From contig NC_135565.1 of assembly GCF_964340395.1 (NCBI RefSeq), positions 17,557,209-17,621,208 of the forward strand: DNA of 64,000 nucleotides. The letters run 5' to 3'. The DNA comes from Glandiceps talaboti (lineage: Eukaryota > Hemichordata > Enteropneusta > Spengelidae). Of this stretch, positions 49,435 through 63,644 are shown in pieces. Both the position numbers and the translations under genes were made by a program. The notes beneath the pieces were generated by a model, which was given only the letters and a program-made list of their open reading frames with translations, ran no database searches and was not told where the DNA came from. Position 1 is the stretch's first letter; each line of letters starts with the position of its first letter.

Positions 49435-52400
49435 AACGCTTACTTTTGAAAATTATCAATCAAGTTGGATGTTGATTTAAAAACTTTCTAATTACTTCAG
49501 AATAACAAAATACCTGGAAGGCAGTATTACATAAAATGAATACGTGATATAATAGAATGCTTACCATCCAAATACTTAGATGAAAACCTGACTTCTCCGA
49601 CAAAATCCTCTTCCTACTCTATGGTAATCAAGCATGTCATCATAAAGTGAATTGCATGACTATATTCATCATTAGATACGATACATTAACCCATGAGAGT
49701 CATCAAAGGGTGAACTTTGGTCAAAAAACAACACTGTGCCTGGAGGCTTAGCAAAAAAACACAAATTGTAAGAAGTCTTCATAAATATTTAACATTTCTC
49801 TTCAGATATGCTAATTTGCATTTTAATCAATGTGTAATTGTTTAAATTTGTTAAATATACTTTTGTAGTAAAACAAAGAATGTATTAAAAAGTGTCTCTT
49901 AATATTACCCCCCTAACCGTGTATATAATGGGCAGTTCTGGTAGCGTACTAGTGATAAACTTACTCCTTCATATACATACATTACCATGATATTATAGGG
50001 CAAAACTGCACGTGACGTTTCCATGGAAGGACAATACGATACGAACCATAAAGTCCTTCATTAATTTCAGAAGAAAATCTCACTCTTTGAGAAAGGTCTT
50101 TAGGCACACGAAGCAGGGAATATTATTCACCAGCAAAGATGAACTAAATACGAAGATTGACCTTATTTTACCCCGAGTGTAATCAAGATGTCTGAGAATT
50201 TCATTGTAACAAGATTTGGAACAAATCCTTAAGACTAGCCCTGCCATTTCTGATGTCTGAAAAATAAGTACTGTGCGAAATGACATGCTACCACATTGGA
50301 ACTTGTGATTTTATTGTCGTTTGGTACTCTCTTTTTATGTACATTTACTTTCTTGATTTATATAATGGATGTCCAATCTCCTACGGATTTTCTCTGATTT
50401 ATGTACTGTCCTTCATGTATCACAAACTGAACAGAGTGCAATAAATATCAAAGGTTTTTCACAAATTATAACAAATATACAACGCATGGAATAAATTATT
50501 CTTGAAATGTGTTCTCTTCTTGGTATACTACTCCCACAGGCCGTACATTTTACCAACACGATTCACACTTTTCTGCTGTTGGTGCAATTTGCAATAATCT
50601 TTGAGAAATGTCCTACACGTATCTAGCACATTAACGTAAGGTACACTCTCTTTTTATTTGCTTTAACTGTCAACAGTGTTTCCGGAATTCCTGAATGTGG
50701 TTTATATCACTAGGTGTATGGAAGACGTTGGAATAGTTGTTACTTTCGGCATGATTTCGTTCAATGTAGGAATATTCCCTAAATGTGCCCATTTAAGAAA
50801 GTGTCCCTAGTGACTGAATGGTATAAAATATTGTTCTATCCATATGTCCATCTATGAAGTATATGTGGAATCATATGTGTGTGAGTTTGAACGCGTTACT
50901 TAGTTATATTTTAATGTAATCATTCAAAGACTGTTTCATTTTGTGTCTTAATAGTTATAGTATAGCAGTTGTGAGGATTTGCTCCCAATAGGGACATAGC
51001 ACGACAGTACAGCTGCACTAAGTATATTAGACATGGATTTATGTATCTCTGACATGAGATTAGAGATAATATCTATGTTTATACGATGCTCTCTTTGTCA
51101 TTATTCTACGAGGTTCTCTTGCCATACATTTTGGTTGTGTATTCACGGGAGTTCACGTATTCACAGAGCATGGTAATCTTACTTCGTATCAAACTACTAA
51201 AGGATCTTAATGGGAGGGATGATACTAACAACGACGGAAAGAAGCTTGTATTTTAATAACCAATCGTTAAACACAAAAAAAATCTGATCATTGCGGAAAC
51301 GTCTATCTTCCGATAATTCGACTCATCAGAAAAGTCGGATGTAGTCTGTTGACGATTTTGCTGTTTAGAACTGTAACATCTCAATCATGTACCTTTAAAT
51401 TATGCAATAAAAGATGTTACATTGACAAATCATGAGGTTTGTGTTTATGTCCTAGATATTCGACAAGGATAAACAATATTTGTTGTTTATTTACGCAAAG
51501 TGTTTTCTTATAGATTAGAACTATTACCAAATTTGAAAACGTACCTCTTTATTTTTAATGAGTTATCTGCCATAAACGAATATTTGAATTAATCTTCCTG
51601 AAAACTTATTTATATATAGTGTCTGCAATGTATGAATCTGTAGACGATCAGGGAACACATGAAAGTTGCATGGCGTATGCGTGATATCTTATTTGATAAT
51701 CAGATATTAATAGCCGCCTGACAACAGAAGACGGCCCCGAAGTCTAAATAATGTGTATGCAACATTTAAAATGATAATGTTGAACTAAAGACATGATATT
51801 CCGATTATATAAATTTCAATAGTGAACTGTTTTAATTGTAAAGCTCACGCAGGAAACCAAATATTGTCTTCATTTCTTTACATATCATAGCCTTGACATT
51901 CCTATAAGACAGAATATATAGTTACTGAACATTTTAATAAAGCCCATGTAAGATATTATAATTTTTAGAAGTTTGTATATTTTTAGAATGACGTCTTTAT
52001 CATCGATTTCTTAAATCGTGACGTTGTGGTCTGCTTCAGGCACGACAGATGGTTTGAATGTTTACAAAAACCGGGTCACCCTCTATCGAACAAAGGAAAA
52101 ATGGTACTGCTTGTGTGCAGGAAGATAGCTGTCTTCTACTCTATTAAATGCCAGACGCTTGTGGCTTAACAATTTATTATTCTCCTCTCTTTTCGTCAGA
52201 AACTTCCAACTTGAGTCTTTCATGGAAAATTAGAGCAGCCATGCCATCGTTCAAGGTCTTTTTATCATTAGTGTGAGCCTTTGAACTTGAACATGATCAT
52301 AAATAATTTCTGTACGTCTCGCTATCAAACATATATTAAAATAAAGTCTTGCATAAGACTTGCTCTATAAACTTCATGCGCTGCGAAATGCCCAAATATG

Positions 52401-52750
52401 ACAAATGTTCTGTTTTGTCTTCTAGAAGATGATTTTAAGATCGCATTGTACGATTAGTTCGGTGAACCATACCTACTTCTAAAAATCTACACCTCATCAA
52501 CACAAAAAGATCCAAAAGAAATAACGTGTCTACTAAGCATACTTTTCATGATAAAAAGACCGTAGATCGTAGAATATAGGTTTCTTCTACTTTTTTATAC
52601 TTACGTAATAATTATATAATTGAATCGATTATGTATTATGACCGCATAGCTTTGAGTTCTGTCAATAGCAAGTAGGCAAATAAGCATCGATAAGAAGAAT
52701 ACCGCGTATACAATTAACGTGAAGTAAACATCCCCTGAAGATAAGTAAAT
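49435..52750. other. No gene confidently supported
   Basis: A possible 54-nt minus-strand exon at 49565-49618 (acceptor GATTACCATAG, donor GTAAGCATT, 18 open codons) and the 68-codon minus frame 50080-50286 have no partners or recognisable motifs. A decayed hammerhead-like block lies at 51290-51335. Otherwise I see nothing. Confidence 0.4.
51290..51335 (-). mobile_element. Decayed hammerhead-like block (Penelope-like footprint)
   Basis: On the minus strand CUGAUGA (51323-51329) is intact, followed by a small stem (CGA-AUUA-UCG). The conserved GAAA is GAAG here (51307-51310). GACG and UUUCCGC then follow. The order fits a Penelope-type hammerhead with a core mutation, so it is probably inactive. 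Confidence 0.35.
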
Positions 52751-52753
<3 letters not shown>

Positions 52754-52788
<35 letters not shown>

Positions 52789-52790
52789 CT
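52754..52790. repeat. (AAC)n array
   Basis: About twelve clean AAC trinucleotides. Confidence 0.96.
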
Positions 52791-53006
52791 AAACAACCAA
52801 ATGTATAGACTAAAATGTTAGCAGTTTCATATTGATATTTACTGTTAGACTTGGATTCCGTATATTAAGCAATAACGGTAAGATAAAAGCATTGCATGAT
52901 TTTACTCGGCCCTAGAGATAACTATTCTAGAATCTGACTCTTGATTAAAATCCAAAACGTGGAACACATTGTCATTCCTTTTAGGTTTTACAGAACCAAC
53001 AATTGG

Positions 53007-53082
53007 GTGGCCTCCGGTGGTGCAGAGGTTATTAGCCTCGCTTTCAATCACATAAAACACAGACAGACAGACAGACAGACAG
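53007..53082 (+). repeat. Possible tRNA-derived SINE head joined to (GACA)n
   Basis: TGGTGCAGAGG (53018-53028) matches the RNA polymerase III A-box consensus TRGYNNARNNG exactly, inside a tRNA-like context (GGTGGCCTCCGG, then GTTATTAGCCTCG). No B-box follows; the sequence runs instead into a short (GACA)n array at 53058-53082. This is at most a truncated SINE head. Confidence 0.3.
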
Positions 53083-53089
53083 GCAATGT

Positions 53090-54300
53090 AATATAGTCTC
53101 TCTTTTTATGTCGTACAATGTGATTAAAAACTGTAAAGGTAAACAAATTAATGGCAATGGGTTTGAAGACTTGCCTGTTACTTTTTCATTTTTGTACAGC
53201 GCCAGATAGCATTTGTAATGGGTACTAGTCGCGCCGTAAATAGTTTATGTTCAAAGAATTCAATGTAAATTTACCCAAAATGTCATGGTTCAAAAAATTA
53301 GAAGCGGGAATGTAATCAATGTGTATTTTGTCAAACTGGGCAGATATGAAGTCTTTGCCTTATATTATGGTATAGTATAATATGATTGTTATATAAGGTA
53401 CTTGAAGTTAAGCTTATGGGTCACCATCAATGCCCCTTGTTAATATTAATTTGTAGTTAAGAAATAATGATTCTGATGTCTACCAAATTATCTCCATAGT
53501 GTTCTGATTCCAGGCACACTAATCAAGTAGATTCGTCACTCAACTGCTTACACGAGACTCACTCTAAATTTTAATGTCTGCCACGAAACGCAAACATTTG
53601 CATATCAGCCACAACTCGCTTAAATTTGCATATCTGCCACAAGACAATTGCGCGAGATGCATAACATCACGTATTCGTCACAGATGCTTCCTTGTAAATC
53701 AACATGACACTTTGCTAATAGAAGTATAGATTTCAATATTGATAATATTTCACACATCCGGAATGATTTTCAATTAATACAGAAGCAATTTGGCTAAATC
53801 GATATTCCAATATCAACCATGCAGTGCATGCGCACTGTGTGACATGCAGTGTGAGGTCAAAATCAATTAAGGAAATTCAAATCGGAAAAAAAACCTACAC
53901 TGCAGAAGCATAGCTTTGCTGTCATGGAGATTTACCCATAAGGTAAATCATATACAAACGCTTTAAGACGGTGAAAATAACAAAATCGAATTCTGTTCTA
54001 TATACAGCTGTTGTCATAATGTGTAACTCTAGTAAAGTGACATTGTGGTCATGTCATGTACAATATTTGACTTGATGATGACGTAGGTCTAATATTTATA
54101 TAAAAAGGCGTAACAAATATCAGTAGAAATTACAGGAGTACTTTCCCACCAAAATAACACCCCTTCCCTCCCAACCCGGCTTTATACATAAATGTTTCAG
54201 TTAAACGGGTGTTTTGATAGTAATGACTGTAAATGCTATGAACCTGAAAACATATATCAAACTTCCAAAACGGTTTGACTTTTGTAGCTACAGATTCAAC
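53090..54300. other. No gene supported
   Basis: Near 53594-53640, two copies of ATTTGCATAT followed by CAGCCACAA or CTGCCACAA sit about 34 bp apart, a small imperfect duplication. Nothing else is seen. Confidence 0.5.
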
Positions 54301-54352
54301 CCCCCCCCCCACATACACACACATACACACACAAACTGAGAGAGGTTCATTC

Positions 54353-54393
<41 letters not shown>

Positions 54394-54396
54394 TAT

Positions 54397-54433
<37 letters not shown>
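54301..54433. repeat. Poly-C run, (GACA)n and (CA)n
   Basis: A run of ten C, then CACA-rich sequence, GACA units and a CA run. Confidence 0.95.
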
Positions 54434-54435
<2 letters not shown>

Positions 54436-54925
54436 CCCCAACACACAGGCGGAGAGACACAGAGACACAGGCAGCGAGCAAAGTCCTCATTTGATTTGCA
54501 ATTTGCAAACAATATTAATACTCAGTCTTTGAAATGTTATGAATTTTGTAAACCATATCGCAAATTTTGCGTCGGCAATTTATCAGTTTGTTTTGCACGT
54601 GTGTATATGTCTTTATGAAGGCCACACACATTGCCTTTATAAACATTTGTATGTCACAACAGTCTCATTTCAATATGTTACAAGGATAGGTTTTTCTCTT
54701 TGTGTGCGTGATTGAAGGCAAACTCTGTTTCTGTTTTAATTTGATGTGTAAATGTTGCTACGCGGTAACAATGCAATACCAGGTACATATAAAGTAAAAG
54801 ACAACATTTAAAGGCTGCTTTTGAGTATTTTCCTTCTCCTATAAGACTATTTGACAGCAAATTTAGAAATCGTTAGTTTTTCTCTGCCTTGTGACACTGA
54901 CAGAAAATGCTGCTTCTCTCACTCT

Positions 54926-54940
54926 CAATAAATAAATATA

Positions 54941-54999
<59 letters not shown>

Positions 55000-55000
55000 A
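54926..55000. repeat. (AAAT)n array
   Basis: Clean AAAT tetranucleotides of about 75 bp. Confidence 0.97.
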
Positions 55001-55004
55001 ATTT

Positions 55005-57395
55005 TAAAGCAAATTTACATTACCAAATGAAAATAACGAATTTCTCGTTTTTAGAAGTAGAAAGATATATGCCCAAATGTACGAAAAATCAAACAATTCA
55101 GCCATCTAATTTCTCCTAGCTGGATGAAAAAGTGGTTATAGTCAAAAGGTTGTTGACCTTGTAGTGTTTAAACAAACACATCAACCTAGGTAATCCTTAT
55201 CATGACATGGCCATGCCCTTGTAACTACTTACAGTCAAAGGCAATTACCTACTTCAATCAGTTGAGATGATGAAAGAGTGATAACTCTGATTAATTGATA
55301 AATGGTGTTCTTGAAGGCAAAAATTGTCGAGTTAATGGCATCTTCTTTGGCATATATCAGACAATTAGTGTCAAATTATATCACTAGTGATTCAATTAGT
55401 TTTAAGTTGTAAAGTCTCATTTAACCTTTCTAAGTTTAAGTTTTACATGTTGACTTGTTTGATTGTTAGTAGTTACACTTTGTAGCATTTCGAAATAGAC
55501 TTTAATACCTTATATCATACACGTAAACATGTTTTAAGGATGTCTATATAACTGAGGAAATGAATTTGTTGTTCTGTTTAAACGTTACACGCTGAAACAC
55601 TTACTTTTAAAGACTTTATTACATATTGTGATGGTTATTTTAGTTTTATATGGTATGCATTTATGTTATTCTTAGCCCTAAAACATTTGTAATCGTACCC
55701 AGACTGAGACAGGTTAAATCAGACCTGCATGTAATCGACCTGGAAATATTATGTTAGAAGGGTCAGACATTTTCTCGCCACGACACGCGTTTTTTTCATC
55801 GATTCGTGCAGTGTTTTACTGCTTCAATTCCCCGATGCACTTCTTGGTCGAACGACTTTCTAGGTCAACTTTTGTCTTCCAGATTTTTTTAAAAGAAAAG
55901 GGAAAATAAGCAATCTACCCTCGCTACATGTTTTGCACGAGTGTACAATTAGATTAGAAGCTCCCCTCCGTGATCTAATAATATTAACTGCGATTCGAAT
56001 TGACTGTGTTGAAAATGAATGCATGGTTTATAGATGACTGCGTTGCTACTTCCTGAGTTCAAAACGATTTCGTGCAAAGGCCAATGAGATTCCCCCTCAG
56101 AGATAAAATGTCGTTACGCCTGACAAGCATGCAGCTGAAGAAACGAAACTCGTGACACCGTTGACAAGTTTTGAATATTTAAATAGGCTAATTCTATTTG
56201 TACTTTTTAATCGAAGACTCATCGTTTCAGATAATCAATGTTTCACATCTGGTGTACCCCCCAGATGATTAATTTTAGTTTGTGTTATATTAGTAGTAAT
56301 TCGGTACAAAATGGCGTGAATATTGTGCGTGTTGTATTAACAGTATTTTCATTGCTAATTCTTTGTACTTTACTTCCTCAATCAAAATGGTCCAAAACTA
56401 ACATCTTTTTACACTTTTGTGGCATATCTGAATATATTTCCAGACTTCCGTTATCAATGCATGTACACTCCTAACACATATTTGATCATTCGCGTATGCT
56501 CTTTTTGGATTATTTAAATTAATTCTGGGCTTTACTAAGGCTAACTAATTATTCGTTATGTATTACTTTATTGGCCAATACTGACGTGACAAATTCATCT
56601 CATGCGAATTCTCGGACACTTCAAAGGAAATGAGTCTATTTTTAAACGTGTCCGCAATATTAAGGCCAATAATGACATTTTAAAGTTTCATCTCCAATTA
56701 AACAGGATGTCTTGAATACTTGTATTCACATTAGCTGCATAGAGTGGTTAAAAGGGAATGCTAAATTTTGCTGTAACTCTCCTTGAATACCTAAGTCATA
56801 ATTGCATCATAAAAGGGGAGCTGTCTAGTAACCCATGATGAAGATTTGGGTATTTCCTTTGCGTTCTATGTGCTTGCCTTATCCTACCTAAGATACAAAC
56901 ATGTGACCACAATGGTACTGATCAAAACCAGTCTACATGTCTGTACTAATTTTATCTGAAAATAATTTTGAGTTGCGTTCTTTTTTACGATTTCAATTTT
57001 TTTTCAAAACTGTTCCTTTAAGGTTCGAATTGCATTTGTAATTTGGAACACTGATACATATATTTTGACCAAACGTATACGATCACTTGCTGAATTTTCA
57101 AAATATTGCGCCTTTGTTACATTTGCAAACTAATTGATATTTGATTTAATTACAGACTTGCATTCGACCTATCGATTAGCTGATGTTCGACAGATGAAAG
57201 TCAATTGTGTATGAAGTTGCACATTTCATTTATAACTACTATGAAGAATGCATTTTACGGACGTTTATGGGAGTTGCCGGGACGATTTCTGAGCAAATAT
57301 TGCCTTATTTTAATATCAAAAATAAAGTTATTATGTCTCTTTTTATTAGTATTTTTTTATAGAAATTTAAATGTTTTTAAAAAAAACTACTGTGA
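55005..57395. other. No gene supported
   Basis: Short frames only (56238-56474, plus, is hydrophobic but has no partner signals). I see no repeat or promoter structure. Confidence 0.5.
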
Positions 57396-57396
57396 C

Positions 57397-57397
57397 G

Positions 57398-57438
<41 letters not shown>
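57397..57438. repeat. (GACA)n array
   Basis: About ten clean GACA units. Confidence 0.97.
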
Positions 57439-57439
57439 C

Positions 57440-60400
57440 TCTCCATTTGGTTAAACATTACCAAACAAAAATAGGACGAATCTATCATGTACATGTTCTA
57501 TAGTATCGATATACTATATGCACTTATTCTCCTGATTTGAAGCCAATAACATTTCACGTGATCAACGTGTCACTTCAGCAATTTCACTTCGATAAATAAG
57601 CATCGTGGATCATACAACCATCAGTGCAGACTTGAATGTCGTGTCTACTCAACTTATAATCCATACACTGAAGGTTTATTTTAGGAAAAGACAGGCTATT
57701 GAATTGTTTGTTACAACATCTTGAACATGACTAACTTTCATGACATAAAAAAAAATGATAAAAGAGTCGCGTGAACCTACATTAGATGAACCCGGTGTTG
57801 CTTTTGTATCAGTGTTTGTCAATTTGATAGTGATAAAGAAGTAGACTTTTTTCGGCACCTTCAAAGCCAGTTTTCATTGTCCACCACTGATAAAACGACG
57901 TTCTGATCACAGGCGTTTCTATATAACCCCTGTAATGGTTGTAAACGCCACACATGAAGATAACACCTTTTCCCATTTCTCTTTAACATTTATTCTCAAA
58001 GACAAAATACCTTTTATTGCGATACGTATCTTTGATATAGGTCCTTGTACTTTCCATTTACAATTCTCATCACATGTTGGAGTGCTGATTACGAATCACA
58101 AGGCGACAAAGATCGATAATAGTCCACCCGGATGGCATCATGTAACTGCCCTTTCTTTATGTTACCGCAAAATAGGAAAAAGAGTATTTCCATTCTAATG
58201 TTCCAGATAATATTTCGTGTGACACGACACTGGACTGGAGGCAAACATGGTTAAAATCACTTTTACTCTTAAACATTCAAAACATATATACACTGTGAAA
58301 CATAATTAACAGTAAGTGCATTGTCGTAAATTTGAGCTAACACCTAATCTCTTAATCACTGTAAATGCGATTTACTTAACAAATTGTTAAACAAGTACCT
58401 AATCTCTTAATCACTGTAAAGGCGATTTACTTAACAAATTGTTAAACAAGTTGTAAGCTCATTATTCAGACTTGGATTCAGCGTGTCGCAAGAAGAATAC
58501 GAATCGAATTCTATAATATAACTAGTATATCAGAACCAAACATGGAACCGAATCATATGTTCTACAACGGCTATAACTTTGGTAAGCCATCAGCATGACC
58601 TTCGACCTTTGGCACATCGTATTTTCCATCATATAAATTTCAGTTTAGTCTGTAAACATTTACAAAATCTATACACGCATATCTTATTTTAAAAGAGTAA
58701 GAATAACTATAGTTAATGATTGTCATTACATATATTTGATTTTTGTTTTACAAATATTATATAATGTTCCATGACATGTGTTCGTCAAGATATAAACCTT
58801 GGACCTTTGCATATCTTACACTAAAAAGTAGTTTAAGTAATTTATCAAATGCAGGAAAGGGTTTACTATATTTTCTATCACCTTTGTCAGAGGAAACACA
58901 TTGACATTGCTTTTAAATTATTTCTACTATGTATTGAAAATTCAAAATCAAAAATGACCACTAAAATTAACGCAGGTCAAAATAAATATTTCCTAAATAG
59001 AGTTGTAACTATAAAGTAATTTAGCAGGCTTCGCATTCACATCAACTCTATTATCATATATATGTATGTTATAATGTGTTAGTTAACAATGCTATTGTGG
59101 TAGGGACCCTTAGATTAGCCACATCATATCACGTTTTTCAGTATTTCTACAACTAATTAGCATTACAAATTTAAGAACTTAGGGAAATAGGAGCGATTTT
59201 GACCTGAAGTAACACTCACATTGCTTAAGGAAATTTTATTGATCGTCCACTTAATTTAAGATAGGCATTGTCTGCAGGTGTCTGTAGATTCCTAAATGTT
59301 CAAGACTTAAATATAGTTATTTCGCAGCTGCAGTAAGTTGATAGTACTGTACCTCTTTCCGAAACCATTCAATAATAGGGTCTATGAATACTTAACACAC
59401 ACATTTGAAATGCACTAATCTGAAACGATTAATTGAATTTTGAAAAGCATTTCAGATATACTAATCTAACAGGGTCTACTGATATCATATCACTGATTAT
59501 AATCATTAATTTGACAGGACCTATGAATATCAATAGATTTTTGTACCTGATTTTCGATTATTTTAGTTTTAATTAGTTTTTGCAATTGTCTCAGAGATTG
59601 TAAGACGATTTAAACAGTTCGATGTTGTTCACACGATTAAAGATACAAAAGTTTTAATGTATTAATTGTGCAATAAAATTATCAGATATGTCCAATATTT
59701 CTAATACTGATAGTCGTCTTTATCTGAGAATTAAACTTTCAAAGTTAAGGTTTAAGACAAATAATCTTTCTAAGACCGATGACATTCAAGTCAACTTTCA
59801 TTAGAGTCCTTATTTCCGTCAGGTGTTGCCACTCTAACATCTTGGTCTTATGATCAATTAAGAATAATTGTTATTATTATGGTTAATAATTAATATTGTT
59901 AATTCCAAATCTTATTAACGCATCATTAGTCGTTCATACACCCCGCCGTTTAATGGGTCAATGCACTTTTGTAACGTTTGCCATATAAGATGTATTTTTT
60001 TCTTTAAACGAGTACTGCAATAGAAGATTAGTTAAATATTGTCAAAGCGAGAGGCTACAAACACTCATTTCAAGAGAACCACTAATATAAAGTTCATAGG
60101 ATTCAATTTTCAATGAAGTAACTTAATCATGATTACTTCTCCAAAAAACTGTGTATTGTTTGTTCTAAATTATAACATATGAAAAAGGTAGGCGTGGGAA
60201 GCAATACGAAATTGCATTCCTCATTTCACAGATAACAGGCTGTTTCGCTACAACAATGTGAGATACGAACCCAGTAGAAGACATTCAATCATTCATTACT
60301 AGGATTTTATCTTATCAATGCACTTCATGATTTGATAAATCACTGTCTGTTCACAATGTGTGTCGTCTGCCCGTCGCCAATTGAGATTGAACGCTGAGCA

Positions 60401-61290
60401 CTATCTGACAGAGATGCAGAAGTGTCCACTCAGATTTAGTTGAACGAGTACACCAATCTATATAAGACAGGTGGTTTGCCAATTGAAGCCTTGTTAAAAA
60501 AGATAAACAAGATGTTAACGTGATAACTTCTTCTTTTGTACATGACCTAAGTTAAAGCAGTTAAGTTACAGGAAAACTAGATTACTTGTTATACTGAGTA
60601 CTTTGGCGGAAAAGAATTTGAATCAAGGAGGTTACTAACCATAGCGTAGAAATGTGTGCTCACTTTGTATCTTTTTTGCTAACCTGATGATGCTCTGTTA
60701 ACATAGCGAAAGCTACTTATTGAAGTCTTTGAGTTGTGAAGACCTAGTTCCATTTTCAACTAAAATCTTAATAGCATATTGTATGCACCATCACTTATTC
60801 AGCAACAACGAACCAAGGAAAGTTGTAACTCTTAGGAGAGAACGTAGAGAACCATTCCCATATGTTTATAGGTAATACAAGGGAAATCAAACAAAGTAAC
60901 GTGGTTTAGTGTTATTGATAAAAGTAACCTTCTTCTTAGAGCTGATTGTAAGCAAATTGCATCAGGACCAGAACATTAACATGTGATTTTTTAAATGTAT
61001 TCGTGACTTTAAAATACTTGCGTACACACATGTAGAAAATCTTATATATTTTTCTGTACAATTTTTAACATTTAAAATAAGAACACAAATCAGTAATATA
61101 TGTGCAAACTCAGTAATATATATGTAAACGTTTGATTTTCTGTTAAATTTACAATAGGTTAGTGAGACCGACTTATAATTTATTCATAAGTAATATTTCT
61201 TATATCAAGTCGTTGCACATTAGATCATAAACCTTGGAGGGAAGATCTGTGTTTAGATTTAGAATTCACGATGATTCAATACTAAAGAGT
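57440..61290. other. No gene supported
   Basis: The 87-codon plus frame at 57935-58198 has protein-like stretches but no motif or splice support. A 55-bp direct duplication at 58342-58451 is listed separately. The rest is unique AT-rich sequence. Confidence 0.45.
58342..58451. repeat. 55-bp direct tandem duplication
   Basis: Two adjacent 55-bp units beginning ACCTAATCTCTTAATCACTG (58342 and 58397) differ at a single base (AAATGCG against AAAGGCG). The near-identity suggests a recent event. Confidence 0.95.
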
Positions 61291-61292
61291 CA

Positions 61293-62155
<863 letters not shown>

Positions 62156-62159
62156 TATT

Positions 62160-62455
62160 TTTTTTTCATTCAGCCAAGGAAAATACGAGTGCCCTAAGGG
62201 GTATTGTCGCTACTCGTATTGCTATTCGTACGGACAAAACCCTGAAGTCACGGTTACTTTCCGGATGAATGAATAGAAATGTGGGGAGTAATATATTTAT
62301 ACCTCCGCAAGCATAATGTATGAGAAATTGGGAAAAGTATTGGCGCTCAAGGAACGTTTTGACTCATATATCGAGCACCACACAAGTAGTGACGTAGATA
62401 CGCCTTGTCGTGACAAACAGCGACCTGGGTATATAATCCATTCGTGCTGTTGAAA
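62160..62455. mobile_element. Foldback (MITE-like) element, partial copy
   Basis: CATTCAGCCAAGGAAAATAC and GAGTGCCCTAAGG match the copies at 34.3 and 36.3 kb. The right part, from TTTTGACTCATAT (62358) through GTGACGTAGATACG and TTGTCGTGAC to CTGGGTATATAATCCAT, is the complement of the left arm of the 36.14-kb copy. The left outer arm is missing or diverged. Confidence 0.7.
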
Positions 62456-62459
62456 GACA

Positions 62460-63080
62460 ATAACATATCTTTTGCATTGCATAATGGGCCATCTTCCGTT
62501 GTATTGCATATAAATACTTACTGTGATATGATATATTCGAAACACTTTCTCTTACAGCGGAAGGCTTAGTAAATGATTTCATATACAACCAATACGTCAT
62601 TTCCGTTCTTTGTAGCCACTATTACCGAAAACATAATATTAACTTCAAGAGTTTTGACAACAGCAACGACAAATGACGGGGAGATGTATAGACTATATTG
62701 CCGTAAGCAGTTCAACATTGAAAGCTTTTCGCGAAATCATTACGTGGAATCCATCCATTCATCCTTCAATTATATCTACATTTAATACAGCTGAAATGCT
62801 GATAAAAAAGATGAGCAGATTTGGCGCTATAGACACTAAGCTCTTAAAAGCTTGAAATTCCAAAGGGGTAAAAACAAAAGCGCCCTTTTTTCAACGCATG
62901 CATACTCAGGTGAACTCTCTAAAATACAGACCTTTGAATATACGCATGGCTTACATTTGGTCTTACATTTGTTTATACAATTACAGGTTATTTTATGTGC
63001 ATGAAAAGCAATACAGACTGCATTCTGAATAGTAGAAATCTCTTTTTGTGTGAAATTTTAGGGGAATAAAGTTTTAAAAC
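62460..63080. other. No gene supported
   Basis: Overlapping short frames on both strands (62573-62855 plus, 62297-62600 minus) partly run through the foldback element. Nothing is recognised. Confidence 0.5.
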
Positions 63081-63083
63081 TTC

Positions 63084-63283
63084 AGTCAGTCAGTCAGTCA
63101 GTCAGTCAGTCAGTCAGTGAGTCATTGAGTGAGTGAGTGAGTGAGTGAGTGAGTGAGTGAGTGAGTGAGTGAGTGAGTGAGTGGGTGGGTGGGTGAGTGG
63201 ATTAATGAATGAGTGAATGGATGGTTGGATGGATGAATGAATGAATGAATGAATGAATGAATGAATGAATGAATGAATGAATA
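63084..63283. repeat. Graded tetranucleotide array (CAGT), (GAGT), (GGGT), (GGAT), (GAAT)
   Basis: Successive blocks differ by one base per unit, as if each block arose by amplification of a point-mutated unit at the edge of its neighbour. Confidence 0.95.
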
Positions 63284-63505
63284 TATGTAGCTCATATGTA
63301 AATGAGAAGCTTCTTTGTATGTTTGGCAAACAATTGGCAGATTCCAACCTCACAAACAAATGTGACTAGAAGAACACTTATTTGTTTAGAACACTTTAGA
63401 ACATCCATCAGCAAACTGGTGTCAATGATATTTCCGAGTTTGGTAAAAGAAATGAAAATTCCTTTTGTCTACGGTAAATATTTATTACCAACGTTTTGAC
63501 CTCAT

Positions 63506-63506
<1 letters not shown>

Positions 63507-63590
<84 letters not shown>

Positions 63591-63594
63591 ACAT

Positions 63595-63641
<47 letters not shown>

Positions 63642-63643
63642 GT
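63507..63643. repeat. (GA)n then (GACA)n microsatellite
   Basis: A pure GA run of about 80 nt is followed by GACA units. Confidence 0.98.
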
Positions 63644-63644
63644 G

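Noticed and set aside
55220-55630. Additional splice-bounded micro-segments of 16 and 9 nt
   Set aside because: They occur in a region with no other coding signal and with mixed lengths. They show how often such pairs arise by chance, and are why the micro-exon calls carry low confidence.
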